A stretch of DNA of 38,408 bases, taken from Bauldia sp. GTDB taxonomy: Bacteria; Pseudomonadota; Alphaproteobacteria; Rhizobiales; Kaistiaceae. The stretch lies in contig JALHRF010000027.1 in assembly GCA_022841545.1 (NCBI GenBank), positions 1 to 38,408 on the forward strand. The letters run 5' to 3'. Made by a program: the position numbers and the translations under genes. The notes beneath the pieces are model-generated. The model was not told the origin of the DNA and searched no databases. It saw only the letters and a program-made list of their open reading frames with translations. Positions within the stretch are counted from its first letter, which is position 1, and each line of letters starts with the position of its first letter. Positions 24,364-33,643 of this stretch are shown here, in pieces.

Positions 24364-24387
24364 GCACCCGCGTTCATCCAGGATTGC

Positions 24388-25395
24388 CTACATCGTCGAC
24401 TTGGGCTCCTCGTCGTCGATCTCGACGGTGAAGCTGCCGGCCTTGATCTCGGCTTCCTTGGCCTTGACCTCTTCCAGAAGCGCCGGGTCGACCAGCGTCT
24501 CGTCGGCCACGAAGGAGCCGCCACCGACGCCCATGAAGCTGTACTTGCCGTAGTCGTCGCCCTTGTAGGTGCCGTCGAGGACCGCCGCGATGGCCGTGTC
24601 GACCGAGGGCTCCATGTGCCAGAGCGCGCTCGCGAGGATGGTGCCGGGATAATCGGCGGAGGTGTCGATGACGTTGCCGATCGCCTTGATGCCCCGCTCC
24701 TTGGCGGCGTCGGAGACGCCGAAGCGCTCGGCATACATGATGTCGGCACCGGCATCGATCATGGCGAAGGCCGCCTCCTTGGCCTTGGGCGGGTCGTACC
24801 AGGAGCCGATGAAGGTGACGAGGAACTTGGCGTCCGGGTTGACCGAGAGCGCGCCGGCCATGAAGGCGTTCATCAGCCGGTTGACCTCGGGGATGGCGTA
24901 TCCGCCGACCATGCCGATGACATTCGACTCGGTCGTGCCGCCGGCAACCATGCCGGTCAGGTAGCTCGGCTCATGGATGAAGTTGTCGAAGACGGAAAAG
25001 TTCGGGTCCTGGGGCTGGAAGGACGAGCCCATGACGAAGGCGACCTCGGGGTAGTCGGCCGCAACGGTGCGCGCCGCCTGCTCGACGCCGAACACCTCGC
25101 CGAAGATCAGGTCGTTGCCCTGCTCGGCATACTCGCGCATCACGCGCTCGTAGTCGGTGTTGGCGACGTTCTCCGAATAGACATAGGTGATGTCGCCGCG
25201 GTCCTTGGCGGCGTTGAGCGCCTTGTGGATTCGGCTGACCCACTGCTGCTCCACCGGCACGGTGTAGATCGCCGCGACCTTGATCGGCTTTGTCTTCTGC
25301 GCACTTGCGGGCGCGACAAAGGCCACGGCCGCCACGGCGGCCGCAGCGACTGCGAATGCAGCGCGCCGGGTAATAGAACGACCCCAGTTCGTCAT
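24388..25395 (-). CDS. BMP-family ABC transporter substrate-binding protein
   Basis: The 335-residue periplasmic protein has a signal peptide (ITRRAAFAVAAAAVAAV, cleavage near APASAQ). The body matches the Bmp/PnrA family (KVAAIYTVPVEQQWVSRIH, DLIFGEVFG, FVMGSSF, GMVGGY, GSWYDPPKAKEAAF). Family members bind purine nucleosides or bases. The ATG at 25395 follows gagggag; the longer frame to 25488 has no such site. It is the first gene of the transporter operon. Confidence 0.93.
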   Translation of the reverse strand: MTNWGRSITRRAAFAVAAAAVAAVAFVAPASAQKTKPIKVAAIYTVPVEQQWVSRIHKALNAAKDRGDITYVYSENVANTDYERVMREYAEQGNDLIFGEVFGVEQAARTVAADYPEVAFVMGSSFQPQDPNFSVFDNFIHEPSYLTGMVAGGTTESNVIGMVGGYAIPEVNRLMNAFMAGALSVNPDAKFLVTFIGSWYDPPKAKEAAFAMIDAGADIMYAERFGVSDAAKERGIKAIGNVIDTSADYPGTILASALWHMEPSVDTAIAAVLDGTYKGDDYGKYSFMGVGGGSFVADETLVDPALLEEVKAKEAEIKAGSFTVEIDDEEPKSTM

Positions 25396-25563
25396 GTCGA
25401 CGTCTCCCTCGGTTGACAGTTCCCCGAAACCGCGCTCGCGGTCCCCGGCCCCGTCGCCAAGCAAGGACGGGACCATCATGCTGCCCAAAGCCTAGCCAGT
25501 TTGCGCGCTTGCATCAAATTGAAGCGTCGTGGTCTGTGGGGAAAAGCAAACGGACGGCTCGGC

Positions 25564-26313
25564 ATGCGCAAGGTCACTGTCATCGGCATCGGGGCCGGCG
25601 ATCCCCGGCATATGACGGTCCAGGGGATCGAGGCGCTGAACGCCGTCGATGCCGTCTTCCTCCTCGACAAGGGCGAGGAAAAGGCCGACCTCGTGCACGT
25701 TCGGGAGGCAATCTGCGCGCGTTTCCTGACAAATCCGGCCTGCCGCAGGGTCACGGCGGCGAGCCCGGCGCGCGACGCCGGCGGCGACTACCGCGTCGGA
25801 GTGGACGCCTGGCATGCCGAAAAGGCGAGCCTCTATGCGCGGCTGATCCGGGATGAACTCGGCGAGGACGAGGCCGGCGCCTTCCTGGTCTGGGGCGACC
25901 CTGCCCTTTATGACAGCACGCTCCGCATCCTCGACGCGATCAGGGAGAGCGGCGCGGTCGCCTTCGAGACGGTGGTGATTCCCGGCATCAGCGCCGCCCA
26001 GGCGCTGGCCGCGGCGCACCGCATCCCGCTCAACCGGATCGGCGAGCCGGTGCATTTCACCACCGGCCGGAAACTCCGCGAGACGATGCGGCTCGCCGCC
26101 GACAGCGTCGTTTTCCTCGACTCGGGCGAGGCGCTGGCGACGATCCCCGCCGACGGCCTTCACATCTGGTGGGGCGCCTATCTCGGCACGGGGGACGAGG
26201 TGCTGGTGTCAGGTCCGCTCGCCGAGGTCCGCGAGGAGATCCTTCGGCTCCGCCGCGAGAAGCGCGCGGCGAAGGGCTGGATCATGGACATCTACCTGCT
26301 CCGCGCGGGATGA
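25564..26313 (+). CDS. cobF: Precorrin-6A synthase (deacetylating)
   Basis: The 249-residue SAM-dependent methyltransferase of the tetrapyrrole methylase fold has VIGIGAGDPRHMTVQGIEAL at the N terminus, VWGDPALYDST (about 115-125) and VIPGISAAQALAAAH. It matches CobF, which methylates C-1 and removes the acetyl group in aerobic cobalamin synthesis, a route typical of alphaproteobacteria. It stands alone here rather than in a cob cluster. I see no cobalamin riboswitch in the 168 bp upstream. Confidence 0.93.
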   Translation: MRKVTVIGIGAGDPRHMTVQGIEALNAVDAVFLLDKGEEKADLVHVREAICARFLTNPACRRVTAASPARDAGGDYRVGVDAWHAEKASLYARLIRDELGEDEAGAFLVWGDPALYDSTLRILDAIRESGAVAFETVVIPGISAAQALAAAHRIPLNRIGEPVHFTTGRKLRETMRLAADSVVFLDSGEALATIPADGLHIWWGAYLGTGDEVLVSGPLAEVREEILRLRREKRAAKGWIMDIYLLRAG

Positions 26314-26404
26314 TGCGCGGCAGACGACCAACTCTTTCACCTTGAGGCAATTCATCGCCGGAGAGGCGCGACCTCCTCTCGCGGACGGGGAGAAGATACC
26401 GATG

Positions 26405-26424
26405 CACGGCCGCTTGCGGCCGTG
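26405..26424. terminator. Hairpin between convergent cobF and inositol-phosphatase genes
   Basis: A perfect nine-base stem (cacggccgc / gcggccgtg) with a tt loop, in the 129-bp gap between convergent genes. No T-run, so the role is inferred from position. Confidence 0.45.
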
Positions 26425-26442
26425 GTGTTGCGGTTTCTCGCG

Positions 26443-27243
26443 TCAGGCCGCGCGCCGCTCGGCCCTGAGCAGCATCGCCCGGAGCGGCTCGTAGAGCGCG
26501 GGCGTGGCGACGAGGAGCTCGTTGCCGTTGGTTGCGGCGTCCCCGGCCATGAAATCGCTGGCGATGCCGCCGGCCTCGGCAAGGATGGCGAGGCCGCCCG
26601 CCACGTCCCAGAGATTGATGTGGCCGTAGTAGGTCGCATCGAGACGCCCGGCCGCGACGAAGCCGATATCGAGGGCGCCCGAGCCGAGGGTGCGGCAATC
26701 GATGCCGGCGCGGAGGGCGGCTTCCATCTCGGCAACGTAGGGGGCGAGCGGCAGCCGATGGGCATAGCCCATGCCGATGCTCGACGCGCCGAGGTCGGCG
26801 AGGCCGCTGACCGTGATCGGCTCGTCGCCGAGGTAAGCGCCGCCGCCGGCATGGGCCGAGAACATCTCGCCGGTCACCGGGTTGAACAGGAGGCCGATCA
26901 CGGCCCTCCCCTCGGCGATCATGCCGACGGAGACGCACCAGTGGGGAATGCCGCGGAGGAAATTGGCGGTGCCGTCGATGGGGTCGATGACCCAGAGCCG
27001 CGGCCCGCGCTGGCGGAGACCGCCCTCCTCGCCGAGGATGGAATCGTCGGGAAAAAGCCGGGAGAGGCGTTCGACGATGAGGTCCTCGGTCTTCTTGTCG
27101 GCATCGGAGACGAAGTCCTGGAGCCCCTTCCGCTCGATCGGCAGCGAGGCGCGGCGGCGATAGTAATCCAGCGCCAGCGCACCGGCTTCGCGAACGATGT
27201 CGAGCCCGGCGCGATGGCGCGCGAGCAGGTCGGTGGTCTCCAC
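26443..27243 (-). CDS. Inositol monophosphatase family protein
   Basis: The 266-residue product has metal-binding motifs GEEGG (71-75), WVIDPIDGTANFLRG (84-98) and a later NLWDVAGG with LAEAGG. This is the Li+-sensitive Mg-dependent phosphatase superfamily: inositol-1-phosphatase, histidinol phosphatase HisN or CysQ. Sequence alone does not settle which. The GTG at 27243 follows gaggtga and gives the expected N-terminal helix; the frame's extension to 28383 is antisense to the DapA-like gene and rejected. Confidence 0.9.
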   Translation of the reverse strand: METTDLLARHRAGLDIVREAGALALDYYRRRASLPIERKGLQDFVSDADKKTEDLIVERLSRLFPDDSILGEEGGLRQRGPRLWVIDPIDGTANFLRGIPHWCVSVGMIAEGRAVIGLLFNPVTGEMFSAHAGGGAYLGDEPITVSGLADLGASSIGMGYAHRLPLAPYVAEMEAALRAGIDCRTLGSGALDIGFVAAGRLDATYYGHINLWDVAGGLAILAEAGGIASDFMAGDAATNGNELLVATPALYEPLRAMLLRAERRAA

Positions 27244-27423
27244 GGGGTCACCTCGGTCAGGAATTCTGGACGACCGCGATAGACCACCGCGACCGGGTGA
27301 AGTCAAACCACCAGAATACCGCGCATGTTGGTATTGACCCGCCACCGCCGCAGGCATTATGCAACTTGTCGACACGCGCTCGTGCCGGTCGGCAGCGCGC
27401 ATTCCGCCCCCGCGAGGTAGACG

Positions 27424-28338
27424 ATGACCGAGAGCATCTGGCGCGGGGTCCACTCCGCCATCACCACCAAGTTCGACGCGGACGAGAACGTCGACCTCGC
27501 CGCCGTCCGCGCCGATGTCGCCTTCCAGATCGAGGGCGGCGTCGACGCCGTGATCTGCTGCGGCTCGCTGGGCGAAGCCTCGACGCTCGTCGCCGACGAG
27601 AAGATCGCCATCGCCCGCGCCGCGAAGGAGGCCGCCGCCGGCCGCGTGCCGGTGATGCTCACCATCGCCGAGGACTCGACCCGGGCGGGCGCGGCGCTCG
27701 CCGAGCGGGCGGCGGAACTCGAGCTCGACGGGCTGATGGTGCTCCCGGCCATGCGCTACGTCGCGACCCCGCGCGAGACGATCCGCCATTTCCGCACCAT
27801 GGCCGCGGCCACCGACCTGCCGATCATGATCTACAACAACCCGGTCGCCTATGCCGTCGACATCACGCCGCCGATGTTCGCCGAACTCGCCGACGAGCCG
27901 AACTTCGTGGCGATGAAGGAATCCTCGGCCGACCTCCGCCGCATCACCGACATCGTCAATCTCGTGGGCGACCGCTATGCGATCTTCACCGGGGTCGACG
28001 ACCTCGCGCTCGAGAGCCTGATGCTCGGTGCGGTTGGATGGGTGGCGGGGCTGGTCTGCGCCTTCCCGCGCGAGACGGTGGCGATCTACAAGCTCGCGAC
28101 CCACGGGCGCTACGACGAGGCGCGCGAGATCTACCGATGGTTCATGCCACTCCTCCACCTCGACGTCTCCCATCGCTTCGTCCAGAACATCAAGGCGGTG
28201 GAGGAGGTCGTCCGCGGCACCTCGACCGTGGTGCGGGCGCCCCGGCTCGAACTCGAAGGCGCGGAACTGGAGCGGGTCCGCGACATCGTCGCGGCCGCGC
28301 TCGAGACGCAGCCGGACCTCGCCCGCTACGGGCTCTGA
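27424..28338 (+). CDS. Dihydrodipicolinate synthase (DapA) family lyase
   Basis: The 304-residue TIM-barrel class I aldolase has Schiff-base lysine K165 (VAMKESS) and Y137 (IYNNP). The pyruvate-binding loop is CGSLGE (46-51) instead of the TTGE of true DapA. The altered loop and lone position argue for a catabolic relative (for example a 4-hydroxyproline-pathway deaminase or a sugar-acid aldolase) rather than lysine synthesis. Substrate unassigned. The ATG at 27424 follows gaggt. Confidence 0.85.
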   Translation: MTESIWRGVHSAITTKFDADENVDLAAVRADVAFQIEGGVDAVICCGSLGEASTLVADEKIAIARAAKEAAAGRVPVMLTIAEDSTRAGAALAERAAELELDGLMVLPAMRYVATPRETIRHFRTMAAATDLPIMIYNNPVAYAVDITPPMFAELADEPNFVAMKESSADLRRITDIVNLVGDRYAIFTGVDDLALESLMLGAVGWVAGLVCAFPRETVAIYKLATHGRYDEAREIYRWFMPLLHLDVSHRFVQNIKAVEEVVRGTSTVVRAPRLELEGAELERVRDIVAAALETQPDLARYGL

Positions 28339-28387
28339 CCCGCGGCCCCACGACGGCGCGAACCGCGCCGGACGTGGAAGCACACGC

Positions 28388-29800
28388 CTACGCCGTTGCG
28401 GCGGGCGCCGGCTCCGGTCCGGGCCTGCCGAGGCCGGACCAGTCGACCTGGCGGGTGGCGAAGAGCAGGCCCGACAAGACCGCGAAGCCGATGATCGAGC
28501 CGGCGAGCAGCGCCAGATCCTCGAGCCGGAGGATGGCGTAGAGGAGCGCGAAGGTGCCGGCGAAGGACGCGGCCGCGATCGCCGCCCGCGTTCGGCTCCG
28601 CAAGGCCAGGCCGATGAAGGCCGAGACGACGACGGTGGTTGCGGCCGCCGCGATGACGTAGGCGGCCTCGAAGCCGATCCGCTCCGACAGAGCGAGGAGG
28701 AGGACGAAGAACATCACCAGCACCAGCCCGACCAGGCAGTACTGGACGATGTGGATGCGGTGCGGCGACAGCGTCTCCAGCACGAAGACGGTGAGGAAGG
28801 TGACGCCGATGAACATCAGGCCGTATTTCAGCGAGCGCTCGACCAGGGCATAGAAATCGACCGGCTCGACGAAGCCGACGCCGAGCATCTCGCCGCCGAA
28901 GCGGTAGTATCCGTCGCGCTCCAGCGTCCAGCTCTGGGGAGCGGGGCGCGCCAGATAGGGCACGCGCCAGGTGGCCTCGAAGCCGTCGGCGGTGATGCTG
29001 CGCTCCGACGGCAGCATGCCTATGGCGAAGTTCGGGTGCGGCCAGTTCGACGCCATCGTGACTTCGGACTGACGGCCGACCGGCGCGAGGCGGAGCGAGT
29101 CGGTGCCGCGGAGGCGCAGGTCGAGCGCGTAATCGAAGCCGGCGATGGGGCCGGTGAAGCCGAGCGGGGCGTGGACGCCGGCGCCAACGGCGACCGAGCC
29201 GCCGGTCGCCATCGGGTAGCTGCCGTCGCGGGCGGCGCCAGGCTCCAGCGTCAGGTCGCGCGAGGCGATGGCGAGCGTCGCGCCCTCGATGCCGGTGAGG
29301 TCGTCGACCGAGACCGAGACGAAGGCCTCGTCCCACAGGACCGTGGTCATGTCGCTACCGAAGAGACCGGGGTCGACCGCACCGAAGCGGCCGTTCACCG
29401 CGATCTGCGAGGCGTAGACCGGCACCTGGTAGATGGAGACGTTCCGCTCTTCGGTCTCGGCGGTGACGCTGGCGGTCATCGTCTCGGGCAGGACGACGAG
29501 ATGCCGCCGGGCGATGGTGGTCTCCGAGGCGTCGACCGGCACGCGGGCGAGATACGGGATGACGAGCAGCGGACCGTAGACGCTCTGCGGCTGGCCCCAC
29601 TCCTGGCCGATGGCCCAGGCGACCTCGTCGCGGCGCGACTCGCGTTCCGAGGTGAGGGCGAACACCATCCAGAGCGGGATCATCAGGAGCACGGTGATCG
29701 CGCCGGTGAGGAAGAATTTCGCCGCCGGGCTCCTGAGCACGCTGCCCGGCGCATGGCTGATCGAGGCCGGCCTGTCGCCGGCGATGTCGCTGTCGGTCAT
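28388..29800 (-). CDS. creD: CreD-like inner membrane protein
   Basis: The 470-residue product has an N-terminal span (FFLTGAITVLLMIPLWMVF), a large periplasmic domain (WGQPQSVYGPLLVIPY, then PVDASETT) and about five C-terminal spans (TFLTVFVLETLSPHRIHIVQY onwards). This matches CreD, linked in E. coli to the CreBC regulon and envelope integrity. No creBC lies nearby. The ATG at 29800 is preceded by ggagggg. Confidence 0.92.
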   Translation of the reverse strand: MTDSDIAGDRPASISHAPGSVLRSPAAKFFLTGAITVLLMIPLWMVFALTSERESRRDEVAWAIGQEWGQPQSVYGPLLVIPYLARVPVDASETTIARRHLVVLPETMTASVTAETEERNVSIYQVPVYASQIAVNGRFGAVDPGLFGSDMTTVLWDEAFVSVSVDDLTGIEGATLAIASRDLTLEPGAARDGSYPMATGGSVAVGAGVHAPLGFTGPIAGFDYALDLRLRGTDSLRLAPVGRQSEVTMASNWPHPNFAIGMLPSERSITADGFEATWRVPYLARPAPQSWTLERDGYYRFGGEMLGVGFVEPVDFYALVERSLKYGLMFIGVTFLTVFVLETLSPHRIHIVQYCLVGLVLVMFFVLLLALSERIGFEAAYVIAAAATTVVVSAFIGLALRSRTRAAIAAASFAGTFALLYAILRLEDLALLAGSIIGFAVLSGLLFATRQVDWSGLGRPGPEPAPAATA

Positions 29801-29933
29801 TGTCCCCTCCGTCACCCGACAAACGTGTCGAGGCGGCAGGATGCTCGGCTCGGATTCCGGCGGGCTGTCGGACGCCCCGCGGCGGAATCCTGGCGGCGCG
29901 GCGGTCTTTTCGGGGAACCAGCGGGTTGCGCAA

Positions 29934-30371
29934 TCAGCGCCGGTCCTTCCGGATCACCAGCTTCAGCGCGGACCAGACGGCATCGACTGCGGCGACCTTG
30001 ACGTCGACGAGGTCGAGACTGAGCGCCTCGGCACGGACGACGTCCTCGGTGACGTCGGTCGGTACCTTCGCCGACTTCTTCGGCCACGACACCCAGATCA
30101 TGCCGTCGCGCTTAAGCGCAGATTGGAGGAGCGGCAGGCCGGCGGCGAGTTCGGCATGGCTGACCGTGAAGGCATGGATCAGGTCGAACCGCGCCATGCC
30201 CGCCAGCTGCCACGTCGGCAGGCGCACCACCGCGGCGAAGGCGACGCTCTCGGCGAGCGCCGCAAGCTCCGGCGGCAGCGCGATGAAGGCCGCGACCTGG
30301 CCTGGCTTGTAGCCGAGCTTGTCGGGCAGGGATTTGCCGGAATAGCCGGCGGAAGGAAGGGGCCTCGGCAT
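29934..30371 (-). CDS. DUF3052 family protein
   Basis: The 145-residue product has the DUF3052 pattern: SGKSLPDKLGYKPGQ near the start, then GMIWVSWPKKSAKVPTDVTE and VDVKVAAVDAVWSALKLVIR at the end. These proteins are common in rhizobia and actinobacteria, and function is unknown. It follows leuB on the same strand but is separated by a 107-bp palindromic element, so it is probably an independent transcript. Confidence 0.88.
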   Translation of the reverse strand: MPRPLPSAGYSGKSLPDKLGYKPGQVAAFIALPPELAALAESVAFAAVVRLPTWQLAGMARFDLIHAFTVSHAELAAGLPLLQSALKRDGMIWVSWPKKSAKVPTDVTEDVVRAEALSLDLVDVKVAAVDAVWSALKLVIRKDRR

Positions 30372-30495
30372 GACCGCCTGACGTCAGACCTGGACCAGAT
30401 CGACGCCGAGGGCGGCATACCGAGCGACCCGGTGGGCACTGTAGGGAGGAATCCGCATTACTTTGCTAAATGAGGTCAAAATCCGAGCAAGCGCA

Positions 30496-30602
30496 GTAGG
30501 GCGGAATGATATTCCGCCGTTCTCCCACCATGGCGCAGGCCGACGACGGAATACGCCCCGGTTTCGGTGACGAAAGAACGGCGGAATGATATTCCGCCCT
30601 AC
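30496..30602. repeat. 107-bp nested-palindrome element (MITE/REP-like)
   Basis: Two 28-bp arms (30496-30523 and 30575-30602) are perfect inverted copies of one another. Each contains the palindrome-like ggcggaatgatattccgcc. The 51-bp core holds a smaller hairpin (tttcggtgacgaaa). It begins eight bases after the leuB stop. No ORF is encoded, so it is a non-autonomous or regulatory repeat. Confidence 0.85.
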
Positions 30603-30610
30603 GAAATAGC

Positions 30611-31720
30611 CTACCCCGACGCCCGGTCCAATTCCGCGATCACCGCCGTCGTCATCTCCGTGGTGCCGACCCTGGTCGCGCCCTCGCTCCAGATGTCGGC
30701 GGTGCGGAGGCCGCGGTCGAGGGTTGCCGCGATGGCGCCGTCGAGCAGGTCCGCCTCGGGGACCATGTCGAAGGAGTAGCGGAGCGCCATGCCGAAGCTC
30801 GCGATCATCGCGATCGGATTGGCGATGCCCTTGCCGGCGATGTCCGGCGCCGAGCCGTGGACGGGCTCGTAGAGGGCCTTCCGCCGCCCGGTCTTTTGAT
30901 CCGCCGCGCCGAGCGAGGCCGACGGCAGCATGCCGAGCGAGCCGGTGAGCATCGCCGCGACGTCGGACAGCATGTCGCCGAACAGGTTGTCGGTGACGAT
31001 CACGTCGAACTGCTTCGGCGCGCGGACGAGCTGCATGCCGCCGGCATCGGCGAGCATGTGGTCGAGCTCGACGTCGGAATAGGAGCGCTTGTGGACATCC
31101 GTCACCACCTCGCGCCACAGCACGCCGGACTTCATGACGTTCCGCTTCTCCATCGACGTCACCTTGTTCCGGCGCGTCCGCGCCAGCTCGAAGGCGGCGG
31201 CGGCGATCCGCTCGATCTCGTAGGTGTCGTACACCTGGGTGTCGATGGCGCGCTTCTGGCCGTTGCCGAGGTCGCGGATCTCCTTGGGCTCGCCGAAATA
31301 GACGCCGCCGGTCAACTCGCGGAGGATCAGGATGTCGAGGCCCTCGACCAGCTCGCGCTTCAACGAGGACGAGTCCGCCAGCGCCGGGTAGCAGATCGCC
31401 GGGCGGAGGTTGGCGAAGAGGCCGAGGTCCTTGCGGAGGCGGAGCAGCCCGGCTTCCGGCCGCGCCTCATAGGGCACGTCGTCCCATTTCGGCCCGCCGA
31501 CGGAGGCAAGGAGCACCGCATCGGCGGCGAGCGCGCGTGTCATCGTGGCGTCCGAGATCGCCTTGCCGTGGGCGTCATAGGCGCAGCCGCCGACCAGATC
31601 CTCCTCGAAGGAGAAGCCGGCGCCGCGGGCATTGAACCAGTCGATCACCGCCCGCGCGCCGCCCATGACCTCGGGCCCGATGCCGTCGCCGGGAAGGAGG
31701 AGAAGATGGCGGGTGGTCAT
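30611..31720 (-). CDS. leuB: 3-isopropylmalate dehydrogenase
   Basis: The 369-residue NAD-dependent beta-decarboxylating dehydrogenase of leucine synthesis has [11 protein letters not shown] at the N terminus and [13 protein letters not shown] with the catalytic tyrosine region. The lysine lies in [10 protein letters not shown], metal aspartates in [10 protein letters not shown], and the NAD-binding loop is [18 protein letters not shown]. Length and motifs are full. leuC/leuD are not in the window, and it is transcribed alone. Confidence 0.97.
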   Translation of the reverse strand: MTTRHLLLLPGDGIGPEVMGGARAVIDWFNARGAGFSFEEDLVGGCAYDAHGKAISDATMTRALAADAVLLASVGGPKWDDVPYEARPEAGLLRLRKDLGLFANLRPAICYPALADSSSLKRELVEGLDILILRELTGGVYFGEPKEIRDLGNGQKRAIDTQVYDTYEIERIAAAAFELARTRRNKVTSMEKRNVMKSGVLWREVVTDVHKRSYSDVELDHMLADAGGMQLVRAPKQFDVIVTDNLFGDMLSDVAAMLTGSLGMLPSASLGAADQKTGRRKALYEPVHGSAPDIAGKGIANPIAMIASFGMALRYSFDMVPEADLLDGAIAATLDRGLRTADIWSEGATRVGTTEMTTAVIAELDRASG

Positions 31721-31954
31721 CGCGGGAACCTCATGACTGCGCTGGCGGGGGCTCGTGGCCGCGGACGTTCCTAATGACCACGCCAGCCAATGGCAACCGC
31801 CCGGAACGGCACGGCCATCGCCTCACCTCAACGGCGATGCGTTTGGGACGCCGCGTTCAGGGGTGCTTCCTGCCGCATTCCTCAGCAATCGACCGATCGG
31901 GTCAAAACAAGGAAATCGCATCGAAGGCCGGAGGCGGCAACGGACGCGCGTCGA

Positions 31955-32788
31955 TCAGGACGGCTTCCTCCCGACGGCGGCGAAGATCTTGGCCATCGCG
32001 ACCCACACATCGGGGTTCGCCGTGTGCCTCTCCATTCCCGCGATCAACTCCTGGCCGCGTTCCAAGGTCATGACGCCGGTAGGCACGGCTCTCTGCAACG
32101 CTACCGTCCAGGTCTTCTCCCAAAGGTGCTTCTCAGGGCCCTCACGGATAATGGGCTGGTCGGCAAGGATCGACTGGGTGGCGAGTCCGGCTTCCGACAT
32201 CAGTCCATGCAGCCTGAGCCCGACCGAGTAGTCCACCCCGATGGCGGCCTGCAGCGGAATGACAGCCTCGGCGACGAAGGCCGGATAGAATTCGCAGGGC
32301 GGCATGGTGAAAATGTCCCGGAGGTCCAGATCCACCAGGACCAGCCGCCCACCCGGCCGCAACAGCTTCGCCATTTGCGCCACCGCCTTCTCGGGCTCCT
32401 TCAAATGGCACAGGACGAGCCGGCAGAAGACGAGGTCGAACGCGGTCTCCGGCAAGGCCGGCTCATAGGCGCTGCCGACCGCATAGTGGATGGATGCGGC
32501 GCCGGGTGCAGCGGCCAGTGACTTGGCAACGTCGATCTGCTCGGGGGCAATGTCGATGGCGTCGACCCGCCCGGAAGCGCCCATCCGCTCCGCCATCCAT
32601 CGCGAGACCGTGCCCGTGCCACAGCCGATATCAGCAGCGCGTGAAACCGCGCCGATCGCTGCCGCCTGAAGGCCGAGTTCGCTCACGCGACCATAGACGG
32701 CGTGAATGAGGTCAAGCCGGGATTTGTCTTCTCGCCCCGTAGGAAGGACGTAGTTGTCGCCGACCTGATCCGGAGGCTGTGAGGTCAT
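31955..32788 (-). CDS. SAM-dependent methyltransferase, class I
   Basis: The 277-residue product has motif I AADIGCGTGTVSRWM (about 50-64), an acidic motif II VDAIDIAPEQ and post-I LVFCRLVLCHLKEPEKAV, then LLRPGGRLVLVDLDL. This is the Methyltransf_25/UbiE-like fold. The acceptor is unknown. The ATG at 32788 sits six bases after ggag; upstream in-frame ATGs lack a site. There is no obvious operon partner. Confidence 0.85.
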   Translation of the reverse strand: MTSQPPDQVGDNYVLPTGREDKSRLDLIHAVYGRVSELGLQAAAIGAVSRAADIGCGTGTVSRWMAERMGASGRVDAIDIAPEQIDVAKSLAAAPGAASIHYAVGSAYEPALPETAFDLVFCRLVLCHLKEPEKAVAQMAKLLRPGGRLVLVDLDLRDIFTMPPCEFYPAFVAEAVIPLQAAIGVDYSVGLRLHGLMSEAGLATQSILADQPIIREGPEKHLWEKTWTVALQRAVPTGVMTLERGQELIAGMERHTANPDVWVAMAKIFAAVGRKPS

Positions 32789-33021
32789 TCTGGTCTCCAT
32801 TCGCTCGTTGGTGGGCGAAGCGGAACCCACGAGCCGACGCGCGCGAAAGGCGCCCGTCGGACGTACCGGCTCAAGGACTTTCAGATGGCAGTGGGCCCCC
32901 GGGAGCGGCAGGGTAGTGCCGTGGGCTACCGCCGCGCAAGATGCGCCTGATTGCGATGCGCCGGAACGGATTCCCGCCGTACTTGTTGCACAGGCACAGA
33001 CCCAGACCTTGGAGAATTGCC

Positions 33022-33549
33022 GTGACCCATCTGCGCCTTGCTTCCGCCGCCGCCTGCATCGGCATGTTCCTCTGGTCGGGCGTCGCCCCGGCGCAGGAGG
33101 CCGCGGTGAGCGCCACCGTCACCCTCCGCGATGCGAACGGCGACGACGTGGCGACGCTGACCCTGTCCGATGCGGGCCACGGCGTCCTCGTGACGGGCAC
33201 GCTCAGCGAGGTGTCCCCCGGCCCGCATGCCATCCACTTCCACGCCGTCGGCAAGTGCGAGCCGCCCTTCGAGAGCGCCGGCGGACATTTCAACCCCACC
33301 GGCAAGGAACACGGATTTCTCAATCCCGCCGGCCATCATGCCGGCGACATGCCCAACATCTTCATGCCCGAGGAAGGTCAGGGCGTGATTCAGATTTTCG
33401 CCGCCGGCGTCACCCTTGCGGCCAACGCGGACAATAGCCTTCGCGACGGTGACGGCACCTCGATCGTCATTCACGCCGGCCCTGACGACTACAAGACCGA
33501 CCCGGCTGGCGCCTCGGGCGACCGCATCGCCTGCGGCGTCGTCGAGTAG
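33022..33549 (+). CDS. sodC: Periplasmic Cu/Zn superoxide dismutase
   Basis: The 175-residue product has a signal peptide (hydrophobic LRLASAAACIGMFLWSGVA, cleavage near APAQE). Copper/zinc ligands are H72 and H74 (HFH), H89 (GGHFNP), H97, H106, D109 and H151 (IVIHAG). The disulfide is C79-C171. All ligands are present, so it should dismute superoxide in the periplasm. The GTG at 33022 follows ggag with eight-base spacing. Confidence 0.95.
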   Translation: MTHLRLASAAACIGMFLWSGVAPAQEAAVSATVTLRDANGDDVATLTLSDAGHGVLVTGTLSEVSPGPHAIHFHAVGKCEPPFESAGGHFNPTGKEHGFLNPAGHHAGDMPNIFMPEEGQGVIQIFAAGVTLAANADNSLRDGDGTSIVIHAGPDDYKTDPAGASGDRIACGVVE

Positions 33550-33564
33550 CCCGCGCGACCGGGT

Positions 33565-33585
33565 GGCGGGGACTTGTGCCCCGCC
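33565..33585 (+). terminator. Hairpin after sodC
   Basis: A perfect seven-base stem (ggcgggg / ccccgcc) with loop acttgtg, 15 bases past the sodC stop. No T-run. Confidence 0.45.
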
Positions 33586-33643
33586 TCGACCGTGATACCT
33601 CTATCCGGTCCCGCGATCGCGCGGGCCGGACAGGGGGGCCAAG

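Noticed and set aside
26443-28383. 646-codon frame that would fuse an N-terminal extension to the inositol phosphatase
   Set aside because: The extension is antisense to the DapA-family gene; the GTG at 27243 has a ribosome site and gives the normal family length.
30384-31118. 244-codon frame overlapping leuB on the same strand
   Set aside because: Out-of-frame shadow of leuB with no domain; leuB is full length.
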